64,000 nucleotides of DNA from Sinimarinibacterium arenosum (GCF_005047655.1 NZ_SUKF01000004.1:186001-250000), one strand, 5' to 3'. Positions 1 to 10,231 are shown, numbered from the stretch's first letter. The notes: generated by a model from the letters alone, not told the origin. Made by a program: numbers and translations.

Positions 1-2
1 CG

Positions 3-920
3 GGACAGTGGCTGCCCAATGCCCATGGCGGCCGCGAGAATCTCGATGCAATCGCGTTTCTGCAGCAGCTCAACGCGGTTGCGCACGAACAGCATCCTGG
101 CGCTGTGATCATCGCCGAGGAATCCACCGCCTGGCCGATGGTGACCAAGCCGACCTGGGTTGGCGGCCTCGGCTTCTCGATGAAGTGGAACATGGGCTGG
201 ATGCACGATTCGCTCGATTATCTGGAGATCGATCCGGTCTACCGGCAGTACCGACACGATCGTCTGACCTTCGGCCTGCTGTACGCACACAGCGAGAACT
301 TCGTACTGCCGCTGTCGCATGACGAGGTCGTGCATGGCAAGCGATCGCTGCTGGAGAAAATGCACGGCGACGACTGGCGCAAGTTCGCGCAGCTGCGTCT
401 GCTGTACGCGTATCAATGGACCTATCCAGGCAAGAAGCTGCTGTTCATGGGCCAGGAGTTCGCGCAGCGTCGCGAGTGGGATCACGATCGCGCACTGGAC
501 TGGAGCCTCCTCGATCAGCCGCCTCATCGCGGCGTGCTGAATCTGGTATCGGATCTGAACCGCGCATATCGCGAACTGCCGGCCCTGCATCACAGCGAAT
601 TCGACGGCAGCGGCTTCGAATGGATCGACTGCCATGACAACGCACAGTCGGTACTCAGTTATCTGCGTCGAGACGGGAACCGTTTCGTCATCGTGATCCT
701 GAACTTCACGCCGGTTCCCCGTCACGGCTATCGCATCGGCGTACCAACGAGCGGCGCTTATCGCGAGCGCCTGAACACCGACGCCGCCTGCTATGGCGGC
801 TCGAACATCGGCAATCTCGGCACGGTCCATGCTGAAGCCAAACCCTGGATGCAGCGCAGTCACAGCCTGGAACTGACGCTGCCGCCGTTGGCTGCACTGA
901 TCCTGGAGCCGGTGACATGA
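3..920 (+). CDS. glgB: 1,4-alpha-glucan branching enzyme, 3' part only
   Basis: This is the C-terminal part of the GH13 enzyme that makes alpha-1,6 branches in glycogen; the 5' end lies outside the window. The open frame runs in from the left edge. It begins with the GGRENLDAI stretch typical of GlgB, followed by IIAEEST, where a Glu is the GH13 acid/base catalyst, then [12 protein letters not shown] with the conserved His-Asp pair, and FMGQEFAQ. The C-terminal all-beta domain ends in LAALILEP. The next gene, glgP, starts 82 bases downstream and glgA follows, so this is a glycogen synthesis and breakdown cluster. Identity is secure. Length and start cannot be judged. Confidence 0.96.
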   Translation, partial: GQWLPNAHGGRENLDAIAFLQQLNAVAHEQHPGAVIIAEESTAWPMVTKPTWVGGLGFSMKWNMGWMHDSLDYLEIDPVYRQYRHDRLTFGLLYAHSENFVLPLSHDEVVHGKRSLLEKMHGDDWRKFAQLRLLYAYQWTYPGKKLLFMGQEFAQRREWDHDRALDWSLLDQPPHRGVLNLVSDLNRAYRELPALHHSEFDGSGFEWIDCHDNAQSVLSYLRRDGNRFVIVILNFTPVPRHGYRIGVPTSGAYRERLNTDAACYGGSNIGNLGTVHAEAKPWMQRSHSLELTLPPLAALILEPVT

Positions 921-1002
921 CAGCCGTTGCGCGACCGCTTGGCACACTGCACCCGCACACAAAAAACGCCCTCACCATCGCTCGCAAGAGGACTTCGTCA
1001 TC

Positions 1003-3558
1003 ATGACGCAACCGCCGTCAACCTACGCTCTGGAAGTGCAGCCGCAGCTGCCGCAGAAGCTCGAACGCCTCACCGACCTGGCCAACAACCTGATGTACAG
1101 CTGGGAACGGCGCATCCGCGGCCTGTTCTGGCGCCTCGATGCGGACCTGTGGGACCGCTGCGGCAACAATCCAAAGGTCTTCCTGCGTCGCATCTCCCAA
1201 GCCAAGCTCGACGCGGCAGCCGACGATCCGGATTTCCTGTTCGAATATCACGGCGCGCTGGCAGCGTTCGACATCTACCACGCCACCGGAGCGTCGGCCG
1301 AAATCCGCGAGCTGATCGATCCCGGCAAGGATCTGATTGCCTACTTCTGCGCCGAATACGGCCTGCACGAAAGTCTGCCCGTGTATTCCGGCGGTCTCGG
1401 CATCCTGGCCGGCGACCACTGCAAGGCCGCCTCGGACCTCAGAGTTCCGATGGTCGCGGTCGGCCTGTTCTATCACCAGGGCTATTTCACCCAGCAGATT
1501 GACGCCCAGGGCCAGCAGCACGCGCTATATCTGCCGGTCACCGCCGACGACCTGCCGATTTCCATGGTCTATGGCAGCGATGGACAGGAGTTGCGTGTCA
1601 CCGTCCCCGTAGACGGCCATACCGTGCAGCTGCGGGTCTGGGAAGCCCAGGTCGGGCACATGCGGCTGATCCTGCTCGACTGCGATGTCCCGGAAAACCC
1701 GCCACAGGACCGCAGCATCACCTATCAGCTCTACGGCGGCGGGCAGGACATGCGTATCCAGCAGGAGATTGTGCTGGGCATCGGTGGCGTGCGCGCAATA
1801 CGCGCAATGGGTCTGGCACCAACGGCGTGGCACATCAATGAAGGCCACGCAGCGTTCTCGATTCTGGAGCGCGTGCGTGAACGCATCGTCGCCGGCGCCG
1901 ACCTCGACAACGGATTCGAGTGTGTCGCCGCCAATACCATTTTCACCACGCACACCGTCGTGCCCGCGGGTCACGACCGCTTTCCGCACGCGCTGGTTCA
2001 TCGCTATCTGGGCAGCTATATGAAAGAGCTGCATTCAGACGAACACCGAGTGCTCGAATACGGCGAGGAACCGATCGGCGGCATTTTCAACATGACCGCG
2101 CTGGCGTTGCGCGGAGCGCGATTCGTCAATGGCGTCTCGAAGATCCACGGCGACGTGGCGTCGGAGGCCGAGAGTTACATCTGGCCGCAGATCGAGCCGT
2201 CGGAAAATCCGATGCGCGGAATCACCAACGGCACGCACCTGCATACCTTCCTCGCGCGGCTGTGGGGACTGCTGCTGCACGACTACTTTCCGGAATGGAC
2301 CAAGCACCTGCTGGACAAGCAGTACTGGAACACGATCGACGAAATTCCCTACCACCGCTTCATCGCGCTACGCCAGCAACTCAAGCGCGATCTGCTCGTC
2401 GATGTCCTTGAACGCGTCCGCACCCAGCACCGCCGCAACGGTACTCCCGAGGCGATCATCGCGCGCGTCACCGCGCAGATTCAGAACTACAACACCAATG
2501 CGCTGGTGATGGGGTTCGCGCGCCGCTTCGCGACCTACAAGCGCGCGACCCTGATCCTGCGCGATCGCCAGCGCCTGGCACGGCTGCTCAACGATCCCGA
2601 ACGTCCTGTCATCCTGCTGATCGCCGGCAAGGCGCATCCGCGCGACGAACCCGGGCAGGCCCTGATCCGGGAACTGTACGCGGCGTCAATGGAGCCCGAT
2701 CTGATCGGCAAGCTGATCGTGATCGAAGGCTACGACCTGCATTTCTCACGCAATCTGGTCCAAGGCTGCGACGTCTGGCTCAACACACCGGAGTACCCGC
2801 TCGAGGCCTGCGGCACCTCAGGCATGAAAGCCGGCATCAACGGCGTCATCAACGTCTCGGTCCTGGATGGCTGGTGGCCTGAAAGCTTCGACGGCAGCAA
2901 CGGCTTCGGTGTTAAACCAGTGGGCTCGCATTTTGATACCGAAACCCGTGCGGCCGAGGAAGGCCGTCAGCTGATGGACATCCTCGAATCCGAAGTGATT
3001 CCCACCTATTTCGGCGATCAGAATCAGGGTTGGTCCGAGGAATGGATCAAGCTGTGCAAACGCTCGATGAAATCGGTCATCCCGCAATTCAATGCCGAGC
3101 GCATGCTGGAGGACTATCTGCGCCTCTCCTATGCCCCTGCGATCCGTCACGGGCAGGCGCTCGCGGCGGACGGCGGCAAGGCCGGCGCGGATCTGGCCAA
3201 GTGGAAACGAAAGATCAAAGACAGCTGGCATCACATCCGCATCGGACTGCAGGAAGCGCCACCCGCCGCGCTGCGCGCCGATCAACGTCTGCTGCTCAAG
3301 GTACGCGCAGAACTCGACGGTCTCACCGCCGATGACGTGGCGATCGAATGCGTACTCGGTCACATCGGTCCGAGTGATTCGTTTGAAGCCGCGCTCGCGG
3401 TTCGCCTTACGCCCGGCTCCACGGAAGACGGCGGCGCAGTGATCTACACACTCGACGTCGACCCCCTGCCCGGCCTGCAGCATCTGCGTATTCGCGCCTA
3501 TCCACATCACCCACTGCTGGCACATCCGTTTGAAACCGGATGCATGCTGTGGCTGTGA
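1003..3558 (+). CDS. glgP: Alpha-glucan (glycogen) phosphorylase
   Basis: An 851-residue GT35 enzyme that releases glucose-1-phosphate from glycogen or maltodextrin using phosphate and pyridoxal phosphate. The PLP-lysine region reads EACGTSGMKAGINGV, with Lys near residue 609, and the N-terminal half has the AEYGLHESLPVYSGGLGILAGDH block of the shorter bacterial alpha-glucan phosphorylase subfamily. The length fits that subfamily rather than the E. coli GlgP/MalP type. An AAGAGGA ribosome-binding site lies about 10 bases before the ATG. The gene sits between glgB and glgA, which fits a role in glycogen turnover. The symbol is by function; phosphorylase subfamilies share it. Confidence 0.95.
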   Translation: MTQPPSTYALEVQPQLPQKLERLTDLANNLMYSWERRIRGLFWRLDADLWDRCGNNPKVFLRRISQAKLDAAADDPDFLFEYHGALAAFDIYHATGASAEIRELIDPGKDLIAYFCAEYGLHESLPVYSGGLGILAGDHCKAASDLRVPMVAVGLFYHQGYFTQQIDAQGQQHALYLPVTADDLPISMVYGSDGQELRVTVPVDGHTVQLRVWEAQVGHMRLILLDCDVPENPPQDRSITYQLYGGGQDMRIQQEIVLGIGGVRAIRAMGLAPTAWHINEGHAAFSILERVRERIVAGADLDNGFECVAANTIFTTHTVVPAGHDRFPHALVHRYLGSYMKELHSDEHRVLEYGEEPIGGIFNMTALALRGARFVNGVSKIHGDVASEAESYIWPQIEPSENPMRGITNGTHLHTFLARLWGLLLHDYFPEWTKHLLDKQYWNTIDEIPYHRFIALRQQLKRDLLVDVLERVRTQHRRNGTPEAIIARVTAQIQNYNTNALVMGFARRFATYKRATLILRDRQRLARLLNDPERPVILLIAGKAHPRDEPGQALIRELYAASMEPDLIGKLIVIEGYDLHFSRNLVQGCDVWLNTPEYPLEACGTSGMKAGINGVINVSVLDGWWPESFDGSNGFGVKPVGSHFDTETRAAEEGRQLMDILESEVIPTYFGDQNQGWSEEWIKLCKRSMKSVIPQFNAERMLEDYLRLSYAPAIRHGQALAADGGKAGADLAKWKRKIKDSWHHIRIGLQEAPPAALRADQRLLLKVRAELDGLTADDVAIECVLGHIGPSDSFEAALAVRLTPGSTEDGGAVIYTLDVDPLPGLQHLRIRAYPHHPLLAHPFETGCMLWL

Positions 3559-3580
3559 GCAACCGCAGCTTCTGGCATCC

Positions 3581-5047
3581 GTGACTTTGCGCATTCTCTT
3601 CGCCGCCAGCGAGGTCTTTCCGCTGATCAAGACCGGCGGCCTGGCGGATGTTGTCGGCAGCCTGCCGTCGGCGCTGATGGCGCAAGGTGCCGACGTGCGC
3701 ATCGCGGTGCCTGCCTATCGTGACTGGCGCTCCAGAGTGGAGACGCCGCAGCAACGACTACAGTTGTCGCTGCATGGCCATACCGTCACGGTGTGGGAGG
3801 CCAAACATCCGCAGCTGGACGCCCCGCTGTGGTTGTTCGACTGTGCTGAGCTGTTCGATCGCCCCGGCGATCCGTATCACGACGCGCAAGGCCTGCCATG
3901 GCTCGACAACGGCTTGCGCTTCGGTCTGTTCAGCGAAGCCGTAGCGATTGCCGCCGAGGCACGCGAGACCACAGGTTTCGACACCGACGTTCTCCACGCC
4001 CATGACTGGCAGGCCGGACTGAGCTTGCCGTGGCTGCGCGAGCGCGACGGATTGGCAGCCGGCGTCTTCACGATCCACAACCTGGCTTATCAGGGCAACT
4101 ATCCGGCGAGCCTGTGTCAGGCGTTAGGGCTGCCGGCACAGTGGTGGCAGATCGACGGCGTCGAATTTCACGGTGAGCTGTCACAACTCAAGGCCGGCAT
4201 CGTCTACGCCGACCATGTCACCACGGTGAGCCCCACCTACGCCGCCGAGATCCAGACGGCGCAGCATGGCATCGGCATGGCCGGCCTGCTGCACGCCCGC
4301 TCAACGCACCTGTCCGGCATCCTCAACGGCATCGATACCGAGGTGTGGAATCCGCAGCGGGACAAATCCATTGCCTATCGCTACGACGCCCGCCGCGTGA
4401 CCGCCGGCAAGCGCGCCAACAAGACCGCACTGCAACAGCAGCTGGGGCTCACCGTAGATGACGCGCCTCTGCTGATCGGCGTTGTCACCCGTTTCGCACA
4501 CCAGAAGGGCATCGACCTGCTGTGCGATGCACTGCCGACGCTGATGCGACATCCGCTGCAGTTCGCAATTCTGGGAAACGGCGACCCATTCATTGCCGCA
4601 ACCCTGCGCGCCGCATCAGAACAGGCCCCGGGACGCATTGCGCTGCATGAAGGTTTTGACGAAGCGCTTGCGCACCGCATCGTGGCCAGCGCTGATGTCT
4701 TCCTGATGCCCTCTCGCTACGAGCCCTGCGGTCTGACCCAGATGTACAGCCAGCGCTACGGCACCGTGCCGATCGTGCATCACACTGGCGGCTTGGCCGA
4801 CAGCGTGACCGATACAACCGAGCAGACTCTGGCCGACGGCAGCGCCAGCGGCATTCATTTTCTCAATGCCGACGTCGGCGGCGTGCTGTATGGCATCGAG
4901 CGTGCGCTACAGCTGCGCGAAGACAGCCGCGCCTGGAAAGCGGTACAAAGAACCGGGATGGCACGCGACTTTTCGTGGGCACCGATCGCAACGGCCTATC
5001 TGTCGCTGTACCGGAAGCTCATCAATCAACGGCGTCCCGCGCTGTGA
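3581..5047 (+). CDS. glgA: Glycogen (ADP-glucose) synthase
   Basis: A GT5 glycosyltransferase, 488 residues from the chosen GTG start, that transfers glucose from ADP-glucose to the growing glucan. The start at 3581 gives VTLRILFAASEVFPLIKTGG, which puts the KTGGLADV ADP-glucose-binding motif at residues 17-24 as in other GlgA proteins; an upstream ATG at 3530 would overlap glgP. The C-terminal donor site is clear: PSRYEPCGLTQMYSQRYG and then HTGGLADSV. The gene begins 22 bases after glgP, and its stop overlaps the GTG of the next gene by 4 bases, so translation is probably coupled. No glgC (ADP-glucose pyrophosphorylase) is visible, so the precursor must be made from a gene elsewhere. Confidence 0.95.
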   Translation: MTLRILFAASEVFPLIKTGGLADVVGSLPSALMAQGADVRIAVPAYRDWRSRVETPQQRLQLSLHGHTVTVWEAKHPQLDAPLWLFDCAELFDRPGDPYHDAQGLPWLDNGLRFGLFSEAVAIAAEARETTGFDTDVLHAHDWQAGLSLPWLRERDGLAAGVFTIHNLAYQGNYPASLCQALGLPAQWWQIDGVEFHGELSQLKAGIVYADHVTTVSPTYAAEIQTAQHGIGMAGLLHARSTHLSGILNGIDTEVWNPQRDKSIAYRYDARRVTAGKRANKTALQQQLGLTVDDAPLLIGVVTRFAHQKGIDLLCDALPTLMRHPLQFAILGNGDPFIAATLRAASEQAPGRIALHEGFDEALAHRIVASADVFLMPSRYEPCGLTQMYSQRYGTVPIVHHTGGLADSVTDTTEQTLADGSASGIHFLNADVGGVLYGIERALQLREDSRAWKAVQRTGMARDFSWAPIATAYLSLYRKLINQRRPAL

Positions 5048-6159
5048 ACCCGAGCCCACACGCGCGCCTGAACACCGAGCTGCTGGTGCAGTTCGGTCTG
5101 ATTGTGCTGCTGGTCGGGGGCTGCTGGATGGTGCTGCAGCCATTTTTCGCCGCAATCCTGTTCGCCATCATCGTCGTCGCATCGACCTGGCCAGCCTACG
5201 AATGGCTGCTGCGCCAGCTCGGCGGACGCAGCATTCTGGCCAGCGTGATTGCCTGCGCAGCCACAGTCCTGCTGGCGATGGTGCCGGCAACCTTGCTGCT
5301 GATGTCGCTAATCGATGGCGTGGTCTGGGGTGCCCAGCTGGTCGGCCACTGGCGCGACAGCGGCGGCGCCCAGCCCGAGTGGGTCGCGCGCGTACCGCTG
5401 ATCGGAGCACACCTGAGCCAATGGTGGCAGGAGGCTGGCAGCAACGACGCCAACCAGCTCGGAAAACTGCTCGCCGCCGCCGTCACACCCGCACGGCAAC
5501 TGGCTGTCGCCAGCGGGCGCATGGTCGGCAACGCCCTGCTGCAGACGGCGCTGATCGTGCTGCTGCTGTACTACCTGTATCGCAGCGGCCACGCCCTGCA
5601 GCACGCGCTGCTGCGCGCGACTGACCGCATCGCCGGCGCGGTCGGCCGCGAACTGCTGACGACGGCGCGGCGCACCGTTGCCTCGGTGATGCTCAGCATC
5701 GTCGGCGCCGGTCTGGCACAGGCGATGATCGCCACGCTGGGATACGCCATCGCCGGCGTGCCCAATCCCTTTCTGCTCGGCGCGCTGACCCTGGTGCTGT
5801 CTCTGATCGCGTTCGGCCCGCCGCTGCTGTGGATCGGCGCCTCGATCTGGCTGTTCCGCCATGGCGACACCGGCTGGGCCATCTTCATGCTGATCTACGG
5901 TGCCCTGGCGATCAGCTCGATCGACAATCTGCTGAAGCCGCTGATCATCAGCCGCGCCAATCACCTGTCGTTCGTGATGACCTTGATGGGCGTGATCGGA
6001 GGCATCTTCGCCTTCGGCATCATCGGCGTATTCCTGGGTCCGGCGCTGCTGGCCCTCGCCATCAACCTCAGCGCGCATTGGCTGCAACGCAGTGGCGGCA
6101 ATGGCGCCGCACCATCGCCCATCGCAATCCACGACGACACCTCGAGATCCGATGCCTAG
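5044..6159 (+). CDS. AI-2E/PerM family membrane transporter
   Basis: A polytopic inner-membrane protein of 371 residues from the GTG at 5044, which overlaps the glgA stop as GTGA. It has the family layout: two hydrophobic helices at the N terminus (about residues 14-60), a helix pair around residue 75-100, a soluble middle segment, then a C-terminal block of helices containing GVPNPFLLGALTLVLSLIAFGPP and the DNLLKPLIISRANHLSF stretch, which strongly resembles the PerM/TqsA signature. Family members have been linked to autoinducer-2 export or Na+/H+ exchange, but the substrate cannot be inferred here. Its place right behind glgA suggests co-transcription, not a role in glycogen. Confidence 0.88.
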   Translation: MNPSPHARLNTELLVQFGLIVLLVGGCWMVLQPFFAAILFAIIVVASTWPAYEWLLRQLGGRSILASVIACAATVLLAMVPATLLLMSLIDGVVWGAQLVGHWRDSGGAQPEWVARVPLIGAHLSQWWQEAGSNDANQLGKLLAAAVTPARQLAVASGRMVGNALLQTALIVLLLYYLYRSGHALQHALLRATDRIAGAVGRELLTTARRTVASVMLSIVGAGLAQAMIATLGYAIAGVPNPFLLGALTLVLSLIAFGPPLLWIGASIWLFRHGDTGWAIFMLIYGALAISSIDNLLKPLIISRANHLSFVMTLMGVIGGIFAFGIIGVFLGPALLALAINLSAHWLQRSGGNGAAPSPIAIHDDTSRSDA

Positions 6160-7420
6160 TGTCGCCGGATCAGGCTCGGCCAAGTGGCTTGGCGTCGTCG
6201 AGGCTGCGGATCGCTTCGGCCAGCGCCCGAAATCGGCGTCGCTGAGACATCCCGGAGCGCCGCACCGAAGCCGAACCCTGCAGCTCGCGCTGATGCTGCT
6301 CGCACTCTGCACGGCGTCGCTGTACACGACGACCGCCACCGCGGCGACGAGCGCGAACGCACCCGACACCTTGCAGGTCTTCGTGCGGGACGGTTGCCCG
6401 CATTGCCGCGACGCCAAGCTGTACCTTTCGGAGCTGCAGCGACAGCAGCCACAGCTGAAGATCGTGTTTCGCGATGTCGTGCAGGATCCGGTCGCGCTGG
6501 CCGAACTCGAAGCGCGCACGCGCGCCAGCGGCAGCTGGCCACCCGGCGTTCCGACCTTCGTGTTCGGCGAGCACATGATGGTCGGCTTCTCGACGCCGGA
6601 ACGCAGCGGACCGGAGCTTCTGGCCTTGCTCGCCACGCTCACTCCCGACCCCGCCACCTCACAGCCGCCGCAGGTAGCGGACCACGTCGACACCGTGCTG
6701 TTCGGCAGCCTGAGCGCGGCGGCGATGGGACTGCCACTGTTCACGCTGGCGATCGGACTGCTCGACGGTTTCAATCCCTGCGCCACCTGGGTGCTGCTGT
6801 TCCTGCTGTCGCTGCTGGTGCGCCTGCACGACCGTCGACGCATGGCCCTGATCGCCGGCACCTTCGTGTTGGTCAGCGGCGCGGTCTACTACGCGTTCAT
6901 GGCCGCCTGGCTGAACGTCTTTCTGCTGATCGGCTGGTCGACGCCGCTGCGCTGGAGCATCGCGGTCGTTGCCGTCGCCATCGGCGCCATCAACGTCAAG
7001 GACTTCTTCGCGTTCCGCCAGGGGCCGTCACTGTCGATTCCCGAGTCCGCGCACCCCGGCATCTACGCCCGCGCCCGCAGTGTGCTGCGCGCCGACGCGG
7101 TCGCGGCCTCGCTGCTGTCGGTCGCGGCCCTCGCGGTCGTGGTCAATTTCGTGGAACTGCTGTGCACCGCCGGCTTTCCCGCCGTCTATACCGCGGTGCT
7201 GACCCAGCACGATCTGTCGCCCTGGCAGCACTACGCCTACCTGGGTCTGTACATCCTCGGCTACATCGCCGATGACAGCCTGATGGTTGCCGTCGCCGTC
7301 TGGACCCTGGGCAATCATCGCCTGACCGAACACGGTGCCCGTTGGCTCAAGCTGATCGCCGGCAGCGTCATGCTGGCACTGGGAGCGACCCTGATCCTGC
7401 GACCGGAATGGTTGATGTAG
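6152..7420 (+). CDS. Glutaredoxin-like domain fused to CcdA/DsbD-like membrane domain
   Basis: A 422-residue protein with an N-terminal hydrophobic segment (about residues 45-65, probably a signal anchor), a thioredoxin-fold domain with a CPHC active site at residues 82-85 and the VPTFVFGEHMMVGF stretch (cis-proline region), then about seven membrane helices. The membrane part holds two in-membrane cysteines, C210 in GFNPCATW and C338 in VELLCTAGFP, placed like the cysteine pair of CcdA/DsbD electron transporters. The likely role is moving reducing equivalents across the inner membrane to periplasmic thiols; this is inference from architecture. The ATG at 6152 overlaps the preceding gene by 8 bases; later starts within the first 45 codons are possible. 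Confidence 0.78.
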   Translation: MPSVAGSGSAKWLGVVEAADRFGQRPKSASLRHPGAPHRSRTLQLALMLLALCTASLYTTTATAATSANAPDTLQVFVRDGCPHCRDAKLYLSELQRQQPQLKIVFRDVVQDPVALAELEARTRASGSWPPGVPTFVFGEHMMVGFSTPERSGPELLALLATLTPDPATSQPPQVADHVDTVLFGSLSAAAMGLPLFTLAIGLLDGFNPCATWVLLFLLSLLVRLHDRRRMALIAGTFVLVSGAVYYAFMAAWLNVFLLIGWSTPLRWSIAVVAVAIGAINVKDFFAFRQGPSLSIPESAHPGIYARARSVLRADAVAASLLSVAALAVVVNFVELLCTAGFPAVYTAVLTQHDLSPWQHYAYLGLYILGYIADDSLMVAVAVWTLGNHRLTEHGARWLKLIAGSVMLALGATLILRPEWLM

Positions 7421-7483
7421 CGAGTTCGGTGTAGAGGCCAGAGGCCGGACGTCGCGCCCCTGCGCCGCAGTCGCGCCAGGACG

Positions 7484-7501
7484 GTGGATGTGTTCATCCA
7501 C
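7484..7501. terminator. Hairpin between convergent genes
   Basis: A 7-bp perfect stem (GTGGATG / CATCCAC) with a 4-base loop lies in the 123-bp gap between two convergent genes. There is no T tract on either strand, so it is only a weak terminator candidate. Confidence 0.25.
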
Positions 7502-7543
7502 GACAGGCGAAGCGGAACCGGGGCCCGTGCATCAGCGTGTCGA

Positions 7544-10231
7544 CTACCGATCGCGGTACAGCCAGCCGCGCCGCACCATCCACTTTTCGATCTCGACGGC
7601 GAAGAACACCACCGACGACAGCGCCAGACACAGCGCCAGTTCGCCGGCGGACAGGGGATCGGTCTTGAACACCGCGTTCATCCACGGCAGGTACAGCACC
7701 GCGCCCTGCAGTACGAACGTCAGCAGCACGGCGCCCAGCAATAGACGGTTGGACGCGAGCCCCAGCGTGAACAGCGACTCGGTCTCTGAACGGATCGCCA
7801 GCGCGTGTCCCATCTGCGACAGCGTCAGCACCGTGAACGTGATCGACTGCCAGTGTTCGAGTCCGCTGTTCACACCCCAGGCCTGCGTCAGCAAAGTGAC
7901 TCCGGCCATCAGCAGTCCGACCCAGATCGCGTGAATGCCGAGGCCATGGGCGAACAGGCTTTCGCCCGGGGGCCGCGGCGGCCGCGCCATCGCCCGGCGA
8001 TCAACCGGCTCCGCCGCCAGCGCCAGCCCCGGCAGCCCGTCCGAGACCAGATTAATCCACAGGATCTGGATCGGCAGCAGCGGCAGCGGCAGCCCCAGAA
8101 ACGGGGCCAGGAACAGCGTCAGCACTTCGGCGGCATTGGTCGTGACCACATAGCGCACGAACTTGCGGATGTTGTCGTAGATATGACGCCCTTCGCGCAC
8201 CGCCGCGATGATCGTCGCGAAGTTGTCATCCAGCAGCACCAGATCCGACGCCTCGCGCGCAACCTCGGTCCCGCCGCGTCCCATCGCCACGCCGATGTGC
8301 GCGCTTTTCAGGGCAGGCGCATCGTTGACGCCGTCGCCGGTCACCGCGACGAAAGCCCCGCGCCGCTGCAAGGCCTTGACGATGCGGATCTTCTGCTCGG
8401 GCGTCGCCCGCGCATAGACGCGAATGCCCTCGACCCGTTGATCCAGCGCGGCATCATCCAGCGCGTTCAACTCGGCGCCAGTCATGACTTCACCCTCGGC
8501 ATCGATGATGCCGACCTGGCGCGCGATCGCCGCCGCCGTTGCCGGGTGATCGCCGGTGATCATCACCGTGGCGATGCCGGCACTGCGTGCGGCCGCCACC
8601 GCATCCGCCGCCTCCGTGCGCGGCGGATCGATCAGCCCGACCAGACCGACGAACTGCAGGTCCGACTCCGCGCGTTCCAGATCGTCCGGCATCGCCGGCA
8701 GCATCCGCTGTGCAAACGCGAGGACGCGACAGCCTTCGGCAGCAAGCTGCTCCGCAGCCGCGGTGATCTCGTCCCGGTCGAAGTCCCCGGAGACGCTGTC
8801 GCTGCATCGCGGCAGCACGGTTTCGGGTGCGCCCTTGAGCAGGGCCAGCACACCCCCGTCACCCGGATGCAGCGTCAGCATGCGCTGGCGCTGACTGTCG
8901 AACGGCAGTTCAGCCAACCGCGGATGCTGCGCCAGCATGGCTGCAACATCGATCCCGCTGTCGGCCGCGGCCTGCACCAGTGCGGTCTCGGTCGGATCGC
9001 CGATCAGCGTGCCGTCCTCGCCGACGCGGGCATCGTTGTTCAGCACCAGCACGCGCGCGAGGACCGTGCCCTCCGCCGTATCCAGACGCGTGATCCCACG
9101 TCGCGGATCACCGACGACGAAGCGCTCCGCATGCATCCGGTTCAGGGTCAGCGTGCCGGTCTTGTCCGAACAGATGTAGGTGACCGACCCCAGCGTCTCG
9201 ACCGCAGGCAGTCGGCGCACCAGGGCATTGGCGCGCACCATCAGCGCGGCGCCGCGACTCAGGGTCAGGGTCACGACCGCCGGCAAGGCTTCGGGAATCG
9301 CGGCCACCGCCAGTGACACGGCGGTCAGGAACATCATCAGCGCCGGCTCGCCGCGCAGCAGGCCAGCGCCGAACACGATCACGCAGATGGCGATCACCGC
9401 GATCGACAGCACCCGACCGAATCGGGCCAGGCGAATCTGCAACGGCGTGCGGACTTCGTCCTGCGCCGACAGCAGCGCGGCGATGCGACCGATCTCGGTG
9501 CGCATGCCGGTCGCCACCGCCAGCCCCACCGCACGGCCACGCACCGCCAGGGTGCCCTTGTAGGCCATGTTCGCGCGCTCGGCCAGGGGGCGATCATCCG
9601 GCAACACCGCACTGAACTTGTCGACCGGCTGCGACTCCCCGGTCAGCGACGACTCGTCACTGTGAAATTGCACGGTTTCGAGCAGACGCAGATCCGCCGG
9701 CACCACGTCGCCGGCTTCGGTCAGCACGATGTCACCAGGCACCACCTCGTCGGCCGGAATGCGCACGGGCCCACCGGCGCGACGCACCGTCGCCTGCGGT
9801 GCCGCCATCTCGCGCAGCGCCGCAATCGCGCGGTCGGCGCGATATTCCTGCAGGAAGCCGACCACCGCGTTGATCAGCACGATCGCAAGAATCGCCAGCG
9901 TATCGACCCAGTCACCGAGCACCCCGGCGATGACGGCCGCGGCGATCAGCACCAGGATCATGAAATCGGTGAACTGCGCCAGAAACATCGCCAGCGCACC
10001 ACGCTGATGCGACTGCGTGATGTCGTTGTGCCCGTACTGTTGCAGGCGTGCCTGCGCCTCGTCGTGCGCAAGACCCTGCGCCACATCCGATGTCAGTCGC
10101 GCAACGCTGTCCTGCGCTGACTGCAGATGCCAGTCGGCCGCAGGCGGATCAACGCCCGGACCGGCACCCTGGCCGGCGCCCGGACCAGGGGCGGGCGTGA
10201 CGCCCACAGTGGAGGAAGGATCAGAACCCAT
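7544..10231 (-). CDS. P2A-type (calcium) cation-transporting P-type ATPase
   Basis: An 895-residue ATP-driven cation pump. In order it has an N-terminal cation-ATPase domain after about 40 Pro/Gly-rich residues, the TGES actuator motif, PEALP in M4, the phosphorylation motif CSDKTGTLT (Asp356), TGDGVNDAPALK in the P domain, and the C-terminal helices. Residues that build the Ca2+ sites in SERCA/PacL pumps are present: Glu in PEALP, Asn and Glu in TNAAEVL (M5), and Asn and Asp in NLVSDGLP (M6). Ca2+ export is therefore the best reading, though related Mn2+ pumps look similar. The ATG has no clear ribosome-binding site. It reads in the same direction as pbpC, 80 bases downstream of that gene's stop. 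Confidence 0.93.
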   Translation of the reverse strand: MGSDPSSTVGVTPAPGPGAGQGAGPGVDPPAADWHLQSAQDSVARLTSDVAQGLAHDEAQARLQQYGHNDITQSHQRGALAMFLAQFTDFMILVLIAAAVIAGVLGDWVDTLAILAIVLINAVVGFLQEYRADRAIAALREMAAPQATVRRAGGPVRIPADEVVPGDIVLTEAGDVVPADLRLLETVQFHSDESSLTGESQPVDKFSAVLPDDRPLAERANMAYKGTLAVRGRAVGLAVATGMRTEIGRIAALLSAQDEVRTPLQIRLARFGRVLSIAVIAICVIVFGAGLLRGEPALMMFLTAVSLAVAAIPEALPAVVTLTLSRGAALMVRANALVRRLPAVETLGSVTYICSDKTGTLTLNRMHAERFVVGDPRRGITRLDTAEGTVLARVLVLNNDARVGEDGTLIGDPTETALVQAAADSGIDVAAMLAQHPRLAELPFDSQRQRMLTLHPGDGGVLALLKGAPETVLPRCSDSVSGDFDRDEITAAAEQLAAEGCRVLAFAQRMLPAMPDDLERAESDLQFVGLVGLIDPPRTEAADAVAAARSAGIATVMITGDHPATAAAIARQVGIIDAEGEVMTGAELNALDDAALDQRVEGIRVYARATPEQKIRIVKALQRRGAFVAVTGDGVNDAPALKSAHIGVAMGRGGTEVAREASDLVLLDDNFATIIAAVREGRHIYDNIRKFVRYVVTTNAAEVLTLFLAPFLGLPLPLLPIQILWINLVSDGLPGLALAAEPVDRRAMARPPRPPGESLFAHGLGIHAIWVGLLMAGVTLLTQAWGVNSGLEHWQSITFTVLTLSQMGHALAIRSETESLFTLGLASNRLLLGAVLLTFVLQGAVLYLPWMNAVFKTDPLSAGELALCLALSSVVFFAVEIEKWMVRRGWLYRDR

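Noticed and set aside
5308-6861. A 517-codon - strand open frame across the AI-2E transporter and redox fusion genes
   Set aside because: Composition is Ser/Arg/Gln-rich and motif-free; the + strand genes have clear membrane helices and active-site motifs.
7805-9316. A long + strand open frame of 503 codons across the ATPase gene
   Set aside because: It is antisense to an intact P-type ATPase with all motifs and has biased, motif-free composition.
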